Made by a program: the position numbers and the translations under genes
Notes under the pieces: model-generated
What the model saw: only the letters and a program-made list of their open reading frames with translations
What the model was told of the DNA's origin: nothing
Databases searched by the model: none
Origin: Amphritea balenae
Lineage (GTDB): Bacteria; Pseudomonadota; Gammaproteobacteria; Pseudomonadales; Balneatricaceae
Assembly: GCF_003858655.1 (NCBI RefSeq)
Contig: NZ_RQXV01000001.1
Location: 186,001 to 250,000 of the forward strand
Reading direction: 5' to 3'
DNA: 64,000 nucleotides
In this document: positions 9,258 to 17,163 of the stretch, one piece after another
Position numbering within the stretch: the first letter of the stretch is position 1
Layout of the letters: the number at the start of each line of letters is the position of its first letter

Positions 9258-10058
9258 CTAACCTTTCTGATTCATCAGAACTTTACGCATGGAGGAAATC
9301 GAAAAGGTTTCGATCAGATCAGCCCCGCGCTGAAATAGCTGTCGGGCCAGTTGCACATCATTAATCTCATAGAAAGCAACAAGTACCTCGGGCCATTGTT
9401 CTTTTTCATGCAATAAATCAGCATCACCAAGACAAAGGTAATTAAGAAAAAGATATTCCGGTTTTGACGAAAACTGTTTATACCAATCTGAAGCCGGAAA
9501 CTGACAAGACACCCACCCTGTACGCCAACCACTGTCCATCGCCCGGCCGACTAAAGATGATGAAAAGCTGATTAATACAACCTGTTTTTTCACCAGTTCT
9601 AATAGCGGTAAAGTTGAGTTTAAAAAGGCCTCTGTACCAAAGGTTTCCAAAGAGATGCGTTTATATTCAAGAAAAAAAGTTACCTCAGGATGATACAGAA
9701 TCAGATTTACCAGGTGTTGCAGGTGCGCAATGGGCTCATCTTCAAATTTATCACCAAAGGCCACCGGGTTATGCAGGCTATAACGCTCCAACTCATCATA
9801 AGTTAGCAGTTGTATTTTGTTTTCCGCTCCTGACAATCGTTGCATATCCCGGTCATGGTACAGAACTGGCTGCAGATCTGCCGTTAACTGAAGGTCAACT
9901 TCAACAAATTTTGCCCCTTTAGCGATCGACCTTTCTACAGCCAGCAGTGAGTTTTCCGGATAGCGGGCGGCATAGCCTCGATGTGCAATCAAACGATCTG
10001 ACAGGAGTGAATCAATGTAATTACCAGAGCCGGGCAACTTATTCAAAACATCCTCCAT
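9258..10058 (-). CDS. Glycerophosphodiester phosphodiesterase family protein
   Basis: A 266-residue GDPD TIM-barrel protein that should hydrolyse glycerophosphodiesters to glycerol-3-phosphate and an alcohol. Catalytic and metal residues are visible: H26-R27-G28, PEN at 34-36, E53 and D55 in FVEVDLQLT, and H68-D69. There is no signal peptide, so it is cytoplasmic like E. coli UgpQ. It is convergent with the FGGY kinase gene and reads on the same strand as the GGDEF gene behind it. The pairing with a possible glycerol-type kinase is suggestive but not proof of a shared pathway. Confidence 0.87.
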   Translation of the reverse strand: MEDVLNKLPGSGNYIDSLLSDRLIAHRGYAARYPENSLLAVERSIAKGAKFVEVDLQLTADLQPVLYHDRDMQRLSGAENKIQLLTYDELERYSLHNPVAFGDKFEDEPIAHLQHLVNLILYHPEVTFFLEYKRISLETFGTEAFLNSTLPLLELVKKQVVLISFSSSLVGRAMDSGWRTGWVSCQFPASDWYKQFSSKPEYLFLNYLCLGDADLLHEKEQWPEVLVAFYEINDVQLARQLFQRGADLIETFSISSMRKVLMNQKG

Positions 10059-10111
10059 GACCAGAATCAGTAAGCAAAAGTAATCTACAAAATATGGCTT
10101 AAACCGTTATT

Positions 10112-11098
10112 TTAACCTGAATAAGTAACCGGGATTTCAAGCGGTCCTTCTGCCTGAGCACATACCTGGTCCCGACCACTGGCGATCGCCTGATTCAACG
10201 CACCAAGAGTTTGTTCAGAAATATACTCAGCCGTTAACAACGCTGATGGCTGCATAGTGCAGATACCAATGCTGATGCTGAGTTGCTTACCACTGATCTC
10301 AATTTCCCGCGCCTGCTGGCATAACCGTTCAGCCAGTACCGGAGATTGCTCATTCGTTGCAGGTAACAGCAATGCAAAGCGCTGCTCGCCTATCCGCGCA
10401 ACCAGATCACCTGGACGTGAAATTGCTTTTTTTAATAATTCAGCAATCTGACAAACCTGCTGTTCTGCAAAACCTTCAGGCTGTTGGTCCAGCTCTTTAG
10501 GGTCGACTTCAATCAGCAATAACGTCAAAGGGCTGAACTCACGCACCGCACGCCGGCACTCAGTATCCAGTAATTGCTGAAAGTGACGCTGGTTTGTCAG
10601 TCCGGTCAACTCGTCCAAAATGGCAACCGAGGCCAGTTTCTGCTGGCTCAGCTGCAACTCCATATCTTTGTATTCAATCGTCTTATGAAACTCCCGGGTA
10701 CGACCCGACATATTCATCGCCATACCTAACAACACAAAAGTAAGTCCTCCCCCCATTAAAGAAATAAACAGCGGCAAAAATGTATGGTGGCTTTCCACTA
10801 TAGGATCAGCGAGGCTAAAGAATTCATCCTGGGTTAGCTCGCTCTGTGGGCCGTAGACCGCCCATAACGCATTGATATTTTTAGCCTGACCGGCAAGTTC
10901 ATAATCCACTTCATCAACCCGGTGCTCTACCGCCAGACGCACAGCCTGTACAGCAACCCTCTCTTCATAAGAGCGTATTCCTACAAATATTGCAGCAAAC
11001 ACTAAGAGAGAAATCATCAAAATAACAATCGTCTGTATCCGACTTTTATTATCAGACTCTTTTGTATTAATCACGATCCGCTTTCCTTGTAATGGCAC
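10112..11098 (-). CDS. Membrane-anchored degenerate GGDEF protein
   Basis: A 328-residue protein with two transmembrane helices (about 25-45 and 105-128) enclosing a short periplasmic loop, then a coiled linker and a GGDEF-type domain (about 160-315). The fold signature DELTGLTNQRHFQQLL is clear, but the catalytic loop reads RIGEQRFALLL, so the GGDEF signature is replaced by GEQRF. The first metal-binding region, normally DxD-like, reads IEVDPKELDQQ. It is therefore unlikely to make cyclic-di-GMP and may be a receptor or structural regulator. It is transcribed leftwards, upstream of the GDPD gene. Confidence 0.8.
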   Translation of the reverse strand: MPLQGKRIVINTKESDNKSRIQTIVILMISLLVFAAIFVGIRSYEERVAVQAVRLAVEHRVDEVDYELAGQAKNINALWAVYGPQSELTQDEFFSLADPIVESHHTFLPLFISLMGGGLTFVLLGMAMNMSGRTREFHKTIEYKDMELQLSQQKLASVAILDELTGLTNQRHFQQLLDTECRRAVREFSPLTLLLIEVDPKELDQQPEGFAEQQVCQIAELLKKAISRPGDLVARIGEQRFALLLPATNEQSPVLAERLCQQAREIEISGKQLSISIGICTMQPSALLTAEYISEQTLGALNQAIASGRDQVCAQAEGPLEIPVTYSG

Positions 11099-11142
11099 CC
11101 TTATATGCCAGTAAATACCTTTTTCAAAAACGATGCAAACCC

Positions 11143-11748
11143 CTACTGCCCATAGCGTTTATGTGGCTGATTCAGATAAGACAGCTCTTCAGGTGATGAA
11201 GCCCTGTTAAGAATCTTATTACGATGGGGAAAACGGCCAAACCTTACAATCATATCCCGATGTTCATTTGCAAAATCCAGGGCATTATCAATATGATGTC
11301 GCAGCTCTCTCGGGGTTGAACATAACATTCCTTCCATCTGACTAATGCACAAATCTTGTGCTGTCAGGTCTTCCGAATGCTCTAATGGCATGTAGAAAAA
11401 AAGCTTTTCACTTTCTTCTAGTACCGTATCATGCCCTAGCTTTATACCCTGGCGGCATAACTGCTCAGCTCTGACATCACCAGAAAAAGCATCGGCAGCG
11501 CCCCGATAGATACTCCGCGTAAACTGATCCAACAGGATAATCAGTGCCAACCGTCCACGAGGCTGTCCCGCCCAGTCATCCAACTGCCCCCATAGAGCCT
11601 GTCGTACCTGATGGCCAAACAACTCAGAAATTAATTTATCCATGCTGTCATCGCCAAACCACCACAGTTTTTTACGATCGGTCACAGGAAAACCCCGGTC
11701 TAACTCACCAAACCAAAACTGCAGTACTTCCTCGATCTGCTCCGTCAT
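11143..11748 (-). CDS. DUF924 family protein
   Basis: A 201-residue protein of the DUF924 family, recognised by EVLQFWFGELDRGF at the N-terminus, the WFGDDSMD segment, and LILLDQFTRSIYRGAADAFSGD. DUF924 proteins have a TPR-like all-helical fold and no established function. The frame is open for 17 more codons upstream, but the ATG at 11748 begins exactly at the conserved FWFG region and has a GGGG-rich stretch just before it. Same strand as the GGDEF gene, 45 bases upstream of it. Confidence 0.8.
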   Translation of the reverse strand: MTEQIEEVLQFWFGELDRGFPVTDRKKLWWFGDDSMDKLISELFGHQVRQALWGQLDDWAGQPRGRLALIILLDQFTRSIYRGAADAFSGDVRAEQLCRQGIKLGHDTVLEESEKLFFYMPLEHSEDLTAQDLCISQMEGMLCSTPRELRHHIDNALDFANEHRDMIVRFGRFPHRNKILNRASSPEELSYLNQPHKRYGQ

Positions 11749-11921
11749 AACCCCAACCCACTTAAACTTTCGTTGCTCGTAGTATAGAAGAACTATCAAG
11801 TCGGGATTAAGTACACAGCCACTCTTAAATAATGATACAAATCAATTAATATATGAAATATTTAAGTATCGCTTTTAACCTCAATTTTCTTATGGATAAT
11901 TTTAGCTTCTCTCCCATCAGG

Positions 11922-11964
11922 GCTTATCTCAATAAGCTCGATTAAGGGAATGGTTTTACCATTC
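11922..11964. other. Two small hairpins in leader of the 80-aa gene
   Basis: Within the 196-base gap (11800-11995) there is GCTTAT/ATAAGC (11922-11937, 4-nt loop) and GAATGGT/ACCATTC (11948-11964, 3-nt loop), followed by an A-rich run and a strong CCGGAGGA ribosome binding site. They may form a structured 5' leader for the small protein. Nothing else is seen in the gap. Confidence 0.3.
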
Positions 11965-11995
11965 TAAAAATAAAAACAATCCGGAGGAACTACAG

Positions 11996-12238
11996 ATGTC
12001 CATGAGTGACCTGTACACATACAACGACACGCAAATGAACCTGAGTCGCGTACGCAACGGCGTACTGGTATTTACCGGTACCACTGATGATGGAACGGAA
12101 CTGCGTTTGGAAGTTGCGGAAGAGAAAAAAGTAAAACAACTGGATATTGAAATGAAAGACGCCTGGTCTTTTGTGGATCTGATCCCTGACGCCAGTTCGA
12201 TTTTTGTCGGCGCCGTTAGTTGGCAACAACTGCAGTAA
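11996..12238 (+). CDS. Hypothetical 80-aa protein
   Basis: An 80-residue acidic protein with a strong ribosome binding site (GGAGGA, 8 bases before the ATG) and no recognisable family. It starts MSMSDLYTYNDTQMNLSRVR and is predicted to be mainly beta strands followed by one helix; there is no signal peptide or membrane segment. The gene has its own leader of about 190 bases and a hairpin 15 bases after the stop, so it looks like a free-standing transcription unit. A second in-frame ATG two codons downstream is an alternative start. Function unknown. Confidence 0.7.
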   Translation: MSMSDLYTYNDTQMNLSRVRNGVLVFTGTTDDGTELRLEVAEEKKVKQLDIEMKDAWSFVDLIPDASSIFVGAVSWQQLQ

Positions 12239-12253
12239 CAGCGATATACCATG

Positions 12254-12279
12254 CACCAGAGTAATCTCCCACTCTGGTG
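12254..12279 (+). terminator. Hairpin after the 80-aa gene
   Basis: CACCAGAGT (12254-12262) and ACTCTGGTG (12271-12279) form a perfect 9-bp stem with an 8-nt loop, 15 bases after the stop. The uridine-rich run is delayed (CCTTTACCTCTTTTTTC), so termination efficiency is uncertain. Confidence 0.45.
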
Positions 12280-12393
12280 TAGCCCAGCCCAATCCCCTTT
12301 ACCTCTTTTTTCTTACTTAAATCTGTTTTAGTCTGAACCTTCAGATCTAATTAAACTCTGTTAAGCAGCAATGATCTTAAAAAGGAGTCACAG

Positions 12394-13200
12394 ATGCGTA
12401 CCTTTATCGTTCTGGTGTTACTGGTTGTAGCGGGCATCGCTGGATATCTCTATCAGGAGAACCAGAAACAATCGGAGCAAGCGCTGAATCAACCCCTGAA
12501 TCAGCCCAGAATTCAACCCGACGAGCTGTCTAAAATTGCCGCTCAACGCCATATTGATAATCTGACTCCCGCTCCTGAAAACGTTATCCCGATAGAACAG
12601 GCCAACCATTTCGTTAGTAAAGACCAACTGTTAAAAATTCCCGCAGCCAAAGCCATAACTCAGGCCACGACTGAAGTCATCTCTGATGGCAACGCCAGTA
12701 GTTTTGGCGTTCAACTCGAAAAAATTGGCCAACAGAGCACTTCACAGTCCAGTACTCAAATGAATACCCAAGAAGTAATAAACAATGGTATACAGTTAGC
12801 TCTGGCTGATCAGATAAAGCTGCAGGAATTATTGAATGATCCGGATGACACTTCCGGTAAACTATTCTATATCCATGGCGTCACTAATAGCGACCGACAA
12901 GGCTTGTGGGGCATCATTCAGAGCGGACTGATCCATACGTTTGCACAAGGCATTCAGTTAGATAGCAGCCTGATAAGCGCGACTATTCCAAAATCAGCAG
13001 ATGAACGACTCACTAACAGCACCAGTTCTTTTCTCGGCGCAATATTAGACAGGAAAGTAAAAGATACCTATGTCTATAATTTTGAAAAAGGTATTCTTGG
13101 GCGAAATCCAGATCTGATCAATCCAGGCCAGGAGCTCATCATCGTAACTTTTACCAATGCAGAGCTCATCAGTATCTACAATCATTTTGCCAATCAATAA
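12394..13200 (+). CDS. Hypothetical membrane-anchored protein
   Basis: A 268-residue protein with an N-terminal signal anchor (residues 3-20, RTFIVLVLLVVAGIAGYL) and a Gln/Pro-rich linker. The rest is probably periplasmic. The last 35 residues, with NPDLINPGQELIIVTFTNAE, resemble the end of a LysM-type motif, and the segment KLFYIHGVTNSDRQGLWGII looks like the start of a structured domain. I do not recognise a family with certainty. A good AAGGAG ribosome binding site precedes the ATG. It is followed 15 bases later by the YfcG-like gene, so the two may be co-transcribed. Confidence 0.6.
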   Translation: MRTFIVLVLLVVAGIAGYLYQENQKQSEQALNQPLNQPRIQPDELSKIAAQRHIDNLTPAPENVIPIEQANHFVSKDQLLKIPAAKAITQATTEVISDGNASSFGVQLEKIGQQSTSQSSTQMNTQEVINNGIQLALADQIKLQELLNDPDDTSGKLFYIHGVTNSDRQGLWGIIQSGLIHTFAQGIQLDSSLISATIPKSADERLTNSTSSFLGAILDRKVKDTYVYNFEKGILGRNPDLINPGQELIIVTFTNAELISIYNHFANQ

Positions 13201-13215
13201 CGTCGGGAGATCCAC

Positions 13216-13833
13216 ATGATAGATCTGTATACCTGGGGTACCCCCAATGGCCGAAAAGTATCCATTATGCTGGAAGCGACCGGATTGCCCTATATGGTAC
13301 ACCCTGTCGATATTACCGCTAGGGATCAGTTCGAGCCGGACTTTCTGGCTATCAGCCCTAACAACCGCATTCCGGCCATTATCGATGATGAAGGACCTGA
13401 TGATACAACCATCAAGCTCTTTGAAAGTGGCGCTATTTTGCTTTATCTGGCAGAAAAAACCGGCGATTTCATACCGACGGATCCAACCAAACGACTACAG
13501 TGTCTACAGTGGCTAATGTGGCAGATGGGTGGATTCGGTCCCATGTTAGGACAGGCACACCACTTCAATCGTTTTGCCAAAGAGACTATTCCCTACGCAA
13601 TTAAACGCTACAGTGATGAAAGCCGGCGTCTATGGAGCGTACTGGACCAGCAGTTGTCCGGTAACCAGTTTATTATTGATCAGGAACTCAGCATCGCCGA
13701 CTTTGCAGTCTATCCATGGGCTTGCCGCTGTGACTGGCAGGGGATTCAACCCCGTGACTACCCACATGTTCAGCAGTGGATGGAACGCATGGCCAATATT
13801 GAATTTGTTCAAAGGGGAATGCAGATCCCCTGA
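13216..13833 (+). CDS. yfcG: YfcG-like GST / disulfide-bond oxidoreductase
   Basis: A 205-residue nu-class GST. It closely follows E. coli YfcG: MIDLYTWGTPNGRKVSIMLE (Thr-Pro-Asn-Gly active region), ISPNNRIPAI with the cis-proline, LFESGAILLYLAEKTG, and the long C-domain segment WLMWQMGGFGPMLGQAHHFN. YfcG has glutathione-dependent disulfide reductase activity without a thiol active site, and the TPNG motif needed for that is present. A GGGAGA ribosome binding site lies before the ATG. It follows the anchored hypothetical gene and is convergent with the nuclease-like gene. Confidence 0.87.
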   Translation: MIDLYTWGTPNGRKVSIMLEATGLPYMVHPVDITARDQFEPDFLAISPNNRIPAIIDDEGPDDTTIKLFESGAILLYLAEKTGDFIPTDPTKRLQCLQWLMWQMGGFGPMLGQAHHFNRFAKETIPYAIKRYSDESRRLWSVLDQQLSGNQFIIDQELSIADFAVYPWACRCDWQGIQPRDYPHVQQWMERMANIEFVQRGMQIP

Positions 13834-13855
13834 CACAGGTTATTAATGACCATAG

Positions 13856-14698
13856 CTAGCACTCAATACCAAATTTTCGCAGAGCTCTGGGCAAGCGCTC
13901 ATCCAGATCATCTAAATCGCTTTCCTGAAGCTCTAACAGATTTAGGTTATTTGCCTGATACAGGCTCTTCTTGCGCATTTTTTCAGCCAGATACGCAGGA
14001 TCATTTTCACTGCCCCAGAACTCAATATAAAGTTGACCATCGGGTAAGTAAAAATCTGCCTGGGCTTGCTCTACTATCGGTAGATACCTTTTACACGCAT
14101 GAATGATTCCTGACAGGTACAGCCAGTTATCTATTTTCACTTCCGCTTCTGAACGTAACAGGTGCCCATCTAAAGCACTGCAACCACTGATACTCGTTAC
14201 GGCGGTAATGTAGCTATCAAACTGTTTCAAGTTACGTTTAAAAACAGCATCTTCAGTCAACCGCTTCGGCCATGAAACATAGGGGATTGCGGTACGAGAG
14301 TCTTCTTTCTGAACACCTCCAACAGCCACACCACTATCAGTCACTTGCCAGCCTCGTAGCCAGGGTCTAATCCAACCCAGCTCTGCCAGTAACCGGTTTA
14401 TAGTGGCAACAGAGCGTCCGGTTTTAAGTCCCAACCCTTTAGCACTGGTATAGCTGTCTTCCGGATTGATCAGTGCACGATGGCTCAATACCGACTCAGG
14501 CCAGACAATATAACGACCAAACTTGTCACTTTCTCTATAGCTGCCCTGCTCAAACTCGCCTTTAGCGGTCAATGTCCATTTTTCATTATCACGCTTTATC
14601 CAGCCAAGCGCTTCCAACTCAGCAAACATCTGCCGGGTTGTTTTAGCTAGTTTTTTAGCCAGCGAAGAGGTCGATAGTTGCTTCGGACTCTTTGTCAT
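13856..14698 (-). CDS. Duplicated winged-helix-like modules plus PD-(D/E)XK-like C-terminus
   Basis: A 280-residue protein without an obvious named family. Residues about 20-75 and 95-150 are a tandem repeat: both contain LGWI, then W-x-[LV]-T-x-x-G, then Y-[IV]-x-WP with nearly the same spacing, resembling two winged-helix units. The C-terminal 100 residues resemble the restriction-endonuclease fold: an acidic helix (RSEAEVKIDNWLY), a QADFYLPDGQLYIEFWG hairpin supplying Asp and Glu, and a following helix with lysines (EKMRKKSLY). This pattern suggests a DNA-binding nuclease-like protein. It is divided from modE by about 100 bases that contain an interrupted inverted repeat, and its start has no strong ribosome binding site. 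The role is unknown. Confidence 0.65.
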   Translation of the reverse strand: MTKSPKQLSTSSLAKKLAKTTRQMFAELEALGWIKRDNEKWTLTAKGEFEQGSYRESDKFGRYIVWPESVLSHRALINPEDSYTSAKGLGLKTGRSVATINRLLAELGWIRPWLRGWQVTDSGVAVGGVQKEDSRTAIPYVSWPKRLTEDAVFKRNLKQFDSYITAVTSISGCSALDGHLLRSEAEVKIDNWLYLSGIIHACKRYLPIVEQAQADFYLPDGQLYIEFWGSENDPAYLAEKMRKKSLYQANNLNLLELQESDLDDLDERLPRALRKFGIEC

Positions 14699-14742
14699 TG
14701 CCTCTGTTCCACACGTGAATTCCGTAGCGTTATATTGCTAAC

Positions 14743-14779
14743 ATCGTTATTGGTATTAGATACTGTGATATCTAACGAT
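14743..14779. promoter_or_regulatory. Interrupted inverted repeat upstream of nuclease-like gene
   Basis: ATCGTTA (14743-14749) and TAACGAT (14773-14779) are perfect complements separated by 23 bases; a nearby CGTTATATT (14728-14736) resembles a ModE half site. The span is longer than a usual ModE box, so ModE control of the adjacent gene is only a possibility. Confidence 0.3.
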
Positions 14780-14798
14780 TTTGGTCAAAACAATTTTC

Positions 14799-15590
14799 TT
14801 ATTCATCCATAGTCGCCAGCAGAATCTGAGTAGAATCAATTGCCACGTTTAGCACCTGGCCCAATTCAAATTCAGCTTTACACTCATCAAGCTCTAGCAT
14901 CAAGCAAATGGTCTGGTCTGTAGCAATTTGAACTATTAATTCATGCTGTTGGCTCAGAACTGAGTGACTAATTAACGTGCCGGAAAATATATTTTGATTG
15001 CCAGCGTCTAGCACATCAGTTTCTGATAGTAACCTGACCGAGGGCGCTTTTATCATCGCGAGCACCTCACGTCCGGGGTAAAGCTTTAACTTTTCACTAC
15101 TTCTCTGAGTCACCTCACTAGCCAAAGTTAACCCAGAATTAAGCTCAATATTAATGTAATCATTTATGCCCGATCGCTTTATTGCTGTTACCCGACCTAT
15201 AAATTGGTTACGGGCACTATTTTGTGCTGAAAAACGTGTGACCGCAGCCAGCAGACTATCCAGGGGAACTGATTCATCCATAAGTGACTTGAGGGCGCGA
15301 CTTTGTATTTCAGTTAACAGACTATAAAGCTTAATCAGTCGCTCCCCTATCGGTGTGAGACTCGCACCGCCACCACCTTTCCCTCCAACGGCAAGCTCAA
15401 TCAATGGTTGCTCAGCACGATCATTCATATCCCTGACCGCATCCCAGGCAGCCTTATAGCTCATTCCGGACAATTTAGCCCCCTGGCTTACCGATCCAAC
15501 CTCAGCGATAGCCGCTAACAGCTTCATTCGACGTGGATTAGCGAACATCCGTTGTTCTGAGTTCAAAATCAGTTGAGCATCAAGCTTCAT
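14799..15590 (-). CDS. modE: Molybdate-responsive regulator ModE
   Basis: A 263-residue regulator that senses molybdate and represses molybdate uptake genes. The N-terminal winged helix (residues 10-110) shows the ModE pattern: RRMKLLAAIAEVGSVSQGAK, MSYKAAWDAVRDMN, and GGKGGGGASLTPIGERLI. Two TOBE/Mop domains follow (about 125-190 and 197-262), with RNQFIGRVTAIKRSGINDYI as the first. Full-length ModE with paired Mop domains matches the E. coli size of 262 residues. It is divergent from modABC, with a probable ModE operator between. Confidence 0.93.
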   Translation of the reverse strand: MKLDAQLILNSEQRMFANPRRMKLLAAIAEVGSVSQGAKLSGMSYKAAWDAVRDMNDRAEQPLIELAVGGKGGGGASLTPIGERLIKLYSLLTEIQSRALKSLMDESVPLDSLLAAVTRFSAQNSARNQFIGRVTAIKRSGINDYINIELNSGLTLASEVTQRSSEKLKLYPGREVLAMIKAPSVRLLSETDVLDAGNQNIFSGTLISHSVLSQQHELIVQIATDQTICLMLELDECKAEFELGQVLNVAIDSTQILLATMDE

Positions 15591-15624
15591 AAGTAGATAT
15601 CTCTTTTGGGGGACTGGTACAGAC

Positions 15625-15650
15625 TCGCTATAAAGGCTAGTATACAGCGA
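15625..15650. promoter_or_regulatory. ModE-box-like operator between modE and modA
   Basis: A 26-bp imperfect palindrome: TCGCTATA at the left, TATACAGCGA at the right, and a central AAGGCTAG. This matches the layout of ModE operators (CG-x-TATA half sites facing each other). Two more direct CGCTATA copies follow at 15653 and 15675, on the modA side. The dyad lies 35 bases from the modE start and 67 from the modA start, so it could control both. Confidence 0.6.
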
Positions 15651-15716
15651 TACGCTATAAAGTTAACTACATACCGCTATAGTTCGTTAAAACTGGCACT
15701 GGTACCTTTTCTTCAT

Positions 15717-16487
15717 ATGAAACTATTTATAACCTCGCTGTGTTTCTGGCTAAGCTGGGCGTCACCCGCACTTTATGCCCGCCCACTTACTGTATTTGCA
15801 GCCTCTTCGCTGACAAATGCGATGAATGAAGTCGCCGCAGCTTATCAGAAAGAGTCCAACACAAAAGTGATAAGCTCCTACGCAGCATCTTCCGCTTTGG
15901 CACGTCAGATAGCCTCGGGCGCACCTGCTGATATCTATATAGCAGCCAATCACCGCTGGATGGATTATCTATCCGAACAGCGATCAGTGAATAACGCTAG
16001 CATCAAACCTCTCTTACAAAACAGCCTTGCACTGATTGCCAGCAACTTTACAGGAACACAACCGGTTACTCTGAAGAGTCTACCTAGCAAGCTCAATAAT
16101 GACTATCTGGCCATCGCCGATCCGGATCATGTACCAGCGGGTATTTACACCAAACAAGCGTTACAGAGCCTGCAGTTATGGGAGTCCCTTAAATTAAAGC
16201 TGGCCCGGGGACAGAATGTACGTAGCACTCTGCTTTTAGTCGAGCGTGGAGAAACCCCTTACGGAATTGTATATCGCACTGACGCGATACAAAGTCAGCA
16301 CAGCCGTATTATCAGCCTTATACCCGAAAGCCTGCATCAGCCCATTAGTTATCCCATTGCACTGGTAGCCAATCATCAGCCAGAAGCTCTACAACTATAC
16401 AACTTTCTATTTTCCCCCCAGGCCCGGGCAATCTTTACTCGCTATGGATTCATAATGTCCGAAGAGATCAAAGCTGATGCTCAGTGA
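15717..16487 (+). CDS. modA: Molybdate ABC transporter substrate-binding protein
   Basis: A 256-residue periplasmic molybdate/tungstate-binding protein. Residues 1-20 are a signal peptide (ending ASPALYA), followed by the ModA pattern LTVFAASSLTNAMNEVAAAY, ASSALARQIASGAPADIYIA, and ADPDHVPAGIYTKQAL, containing the conserved ligand-binding serines and backbone. The frame is open to 15606, but the ATG at 15717 is chosen because it begins the signal peptide and leaves the regulatory dyad outside the gene. The stop lies 11 bases inside modB. Confidence 0.92.
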   Translation: MKLFITSLCFWLSWASPALYARPLTVFAASSLTNAMNEVAAAYQKESNTKVISSYAASSALARQIASGAPADIYIAANHRWMDYLSEQRSVNNASIKPLLQNSLALIASNFTGTQPVTLKSLPSKLNNDYLAIADPDHVPAGIYTKQALQSLQLWESLKLKLARGQNVRSTLLLVERGETPYGIVYRTDAIQSQHSRIISLIPESLHQPISYPIALVANHQPEALQLYNFLFSPQARAIFTRYGFIMSEEIKADAQ

Positions 16488-17163
16488 ATATGAAATAAGT
16501 GCACTACTGCTTAGTCTGAAAGTATCTGGCATAGCAGTACTTTTCAGCCTGCCCCCCGGGATATTACTTGCCTGGGTATTGGCGCGTTATCAGTTTCCTG
16601 GAAAAAGCCTGCTAGATAGTTTGATTCATCTGCCGCTGGTTCTGCCACCTGTCGTCATCGGCTATCTGTTGCTCGTTAGCATGGGAAAGCAAGGTATTAT
16701 TGGTAGTGCGCTAAATCAGTGGTTTGGCTGGTCATTCAGTTTCAGTTGGCGTGGGGCAGCACTGGCCGCGGCGATTGTCGCTTTTCCACTCTTAGTAAAA
16801 GCAATTCGCCTGTCATTGGAAAACATAGACATTAAATATGAACAAGCTGCCAGAACACTAGGGGCCAACCCTTTGAAAGTGTTTTTTACCATCAGCCTAC
16901 CTTTAACAACACCAGGCATTCTGGCCGGCACAGTGTTGGCATTTGCCAGATGTATTGGCGAATTCGGTGCCACCATCACCTTTGTATCCAACATACCCGG
17001 AGAGACCCGTACATTGCCACTAGCGATGTTCAGTTTTATAGAAACACCCGGCGCCGAAGCAGAAGCCGCTCGATTATGTATTATCGCAATTATTCTGGCA
17101 CTGACATCATTACTGCTTGCTGACTGGCTCAGTAAACGGGTACAACAGAGGTTCTCACACTGA
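16477..17163 (+). CDS. modB: Molybdate ABC transporter permease
   Basis: A 228-residue inner-membrane permease with five to six membrane segments. The ABC-coupling EAA loop is clear: YEQAARTLGANPLKVFFTISLP near residues 124-145. The end of the protein carries AFARCIGEFGATITF and ETRTLPLAMFSFIETPGAEA, typical of ModB/CysT proteins. Its start overlaps modA by 11 bases and its stop overlaps the modC start by one base, a tightly coupled operon. Confidence 0.93.
   Translation: MLSEYEISALLLSLKVSGIAVLFSLPPGILLAWVLARYQFPGKSLLDSLIHLPLVLPPVVIGYLLLVSMGKQGIIGSALNQWFGWSFSFSWRGAALAAAIVAFPLLVKAIRLSLENIDIKYEQAARTLGANPLKVFFTISLPLTTPGILAGTVLAFARCIGEFGATITFVSNIPGETRTLPLAMFSFIETPGAEAEAARLCIIAIILALTSLLLADWLSKRVQQRFSH

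Noticed and set aside
11990-12292. Antisense open frames over the 80-aa gene
   Set aside because: The plus-strand frame has a strong ribosome binding site and fits the following hairpin; the antisense frames have neither.
15606-15716. 37-codon N-terminal extension of ModA
   Set aside because: It would cover the ModE-like operator, and the proper signal peptide starts at 15717.
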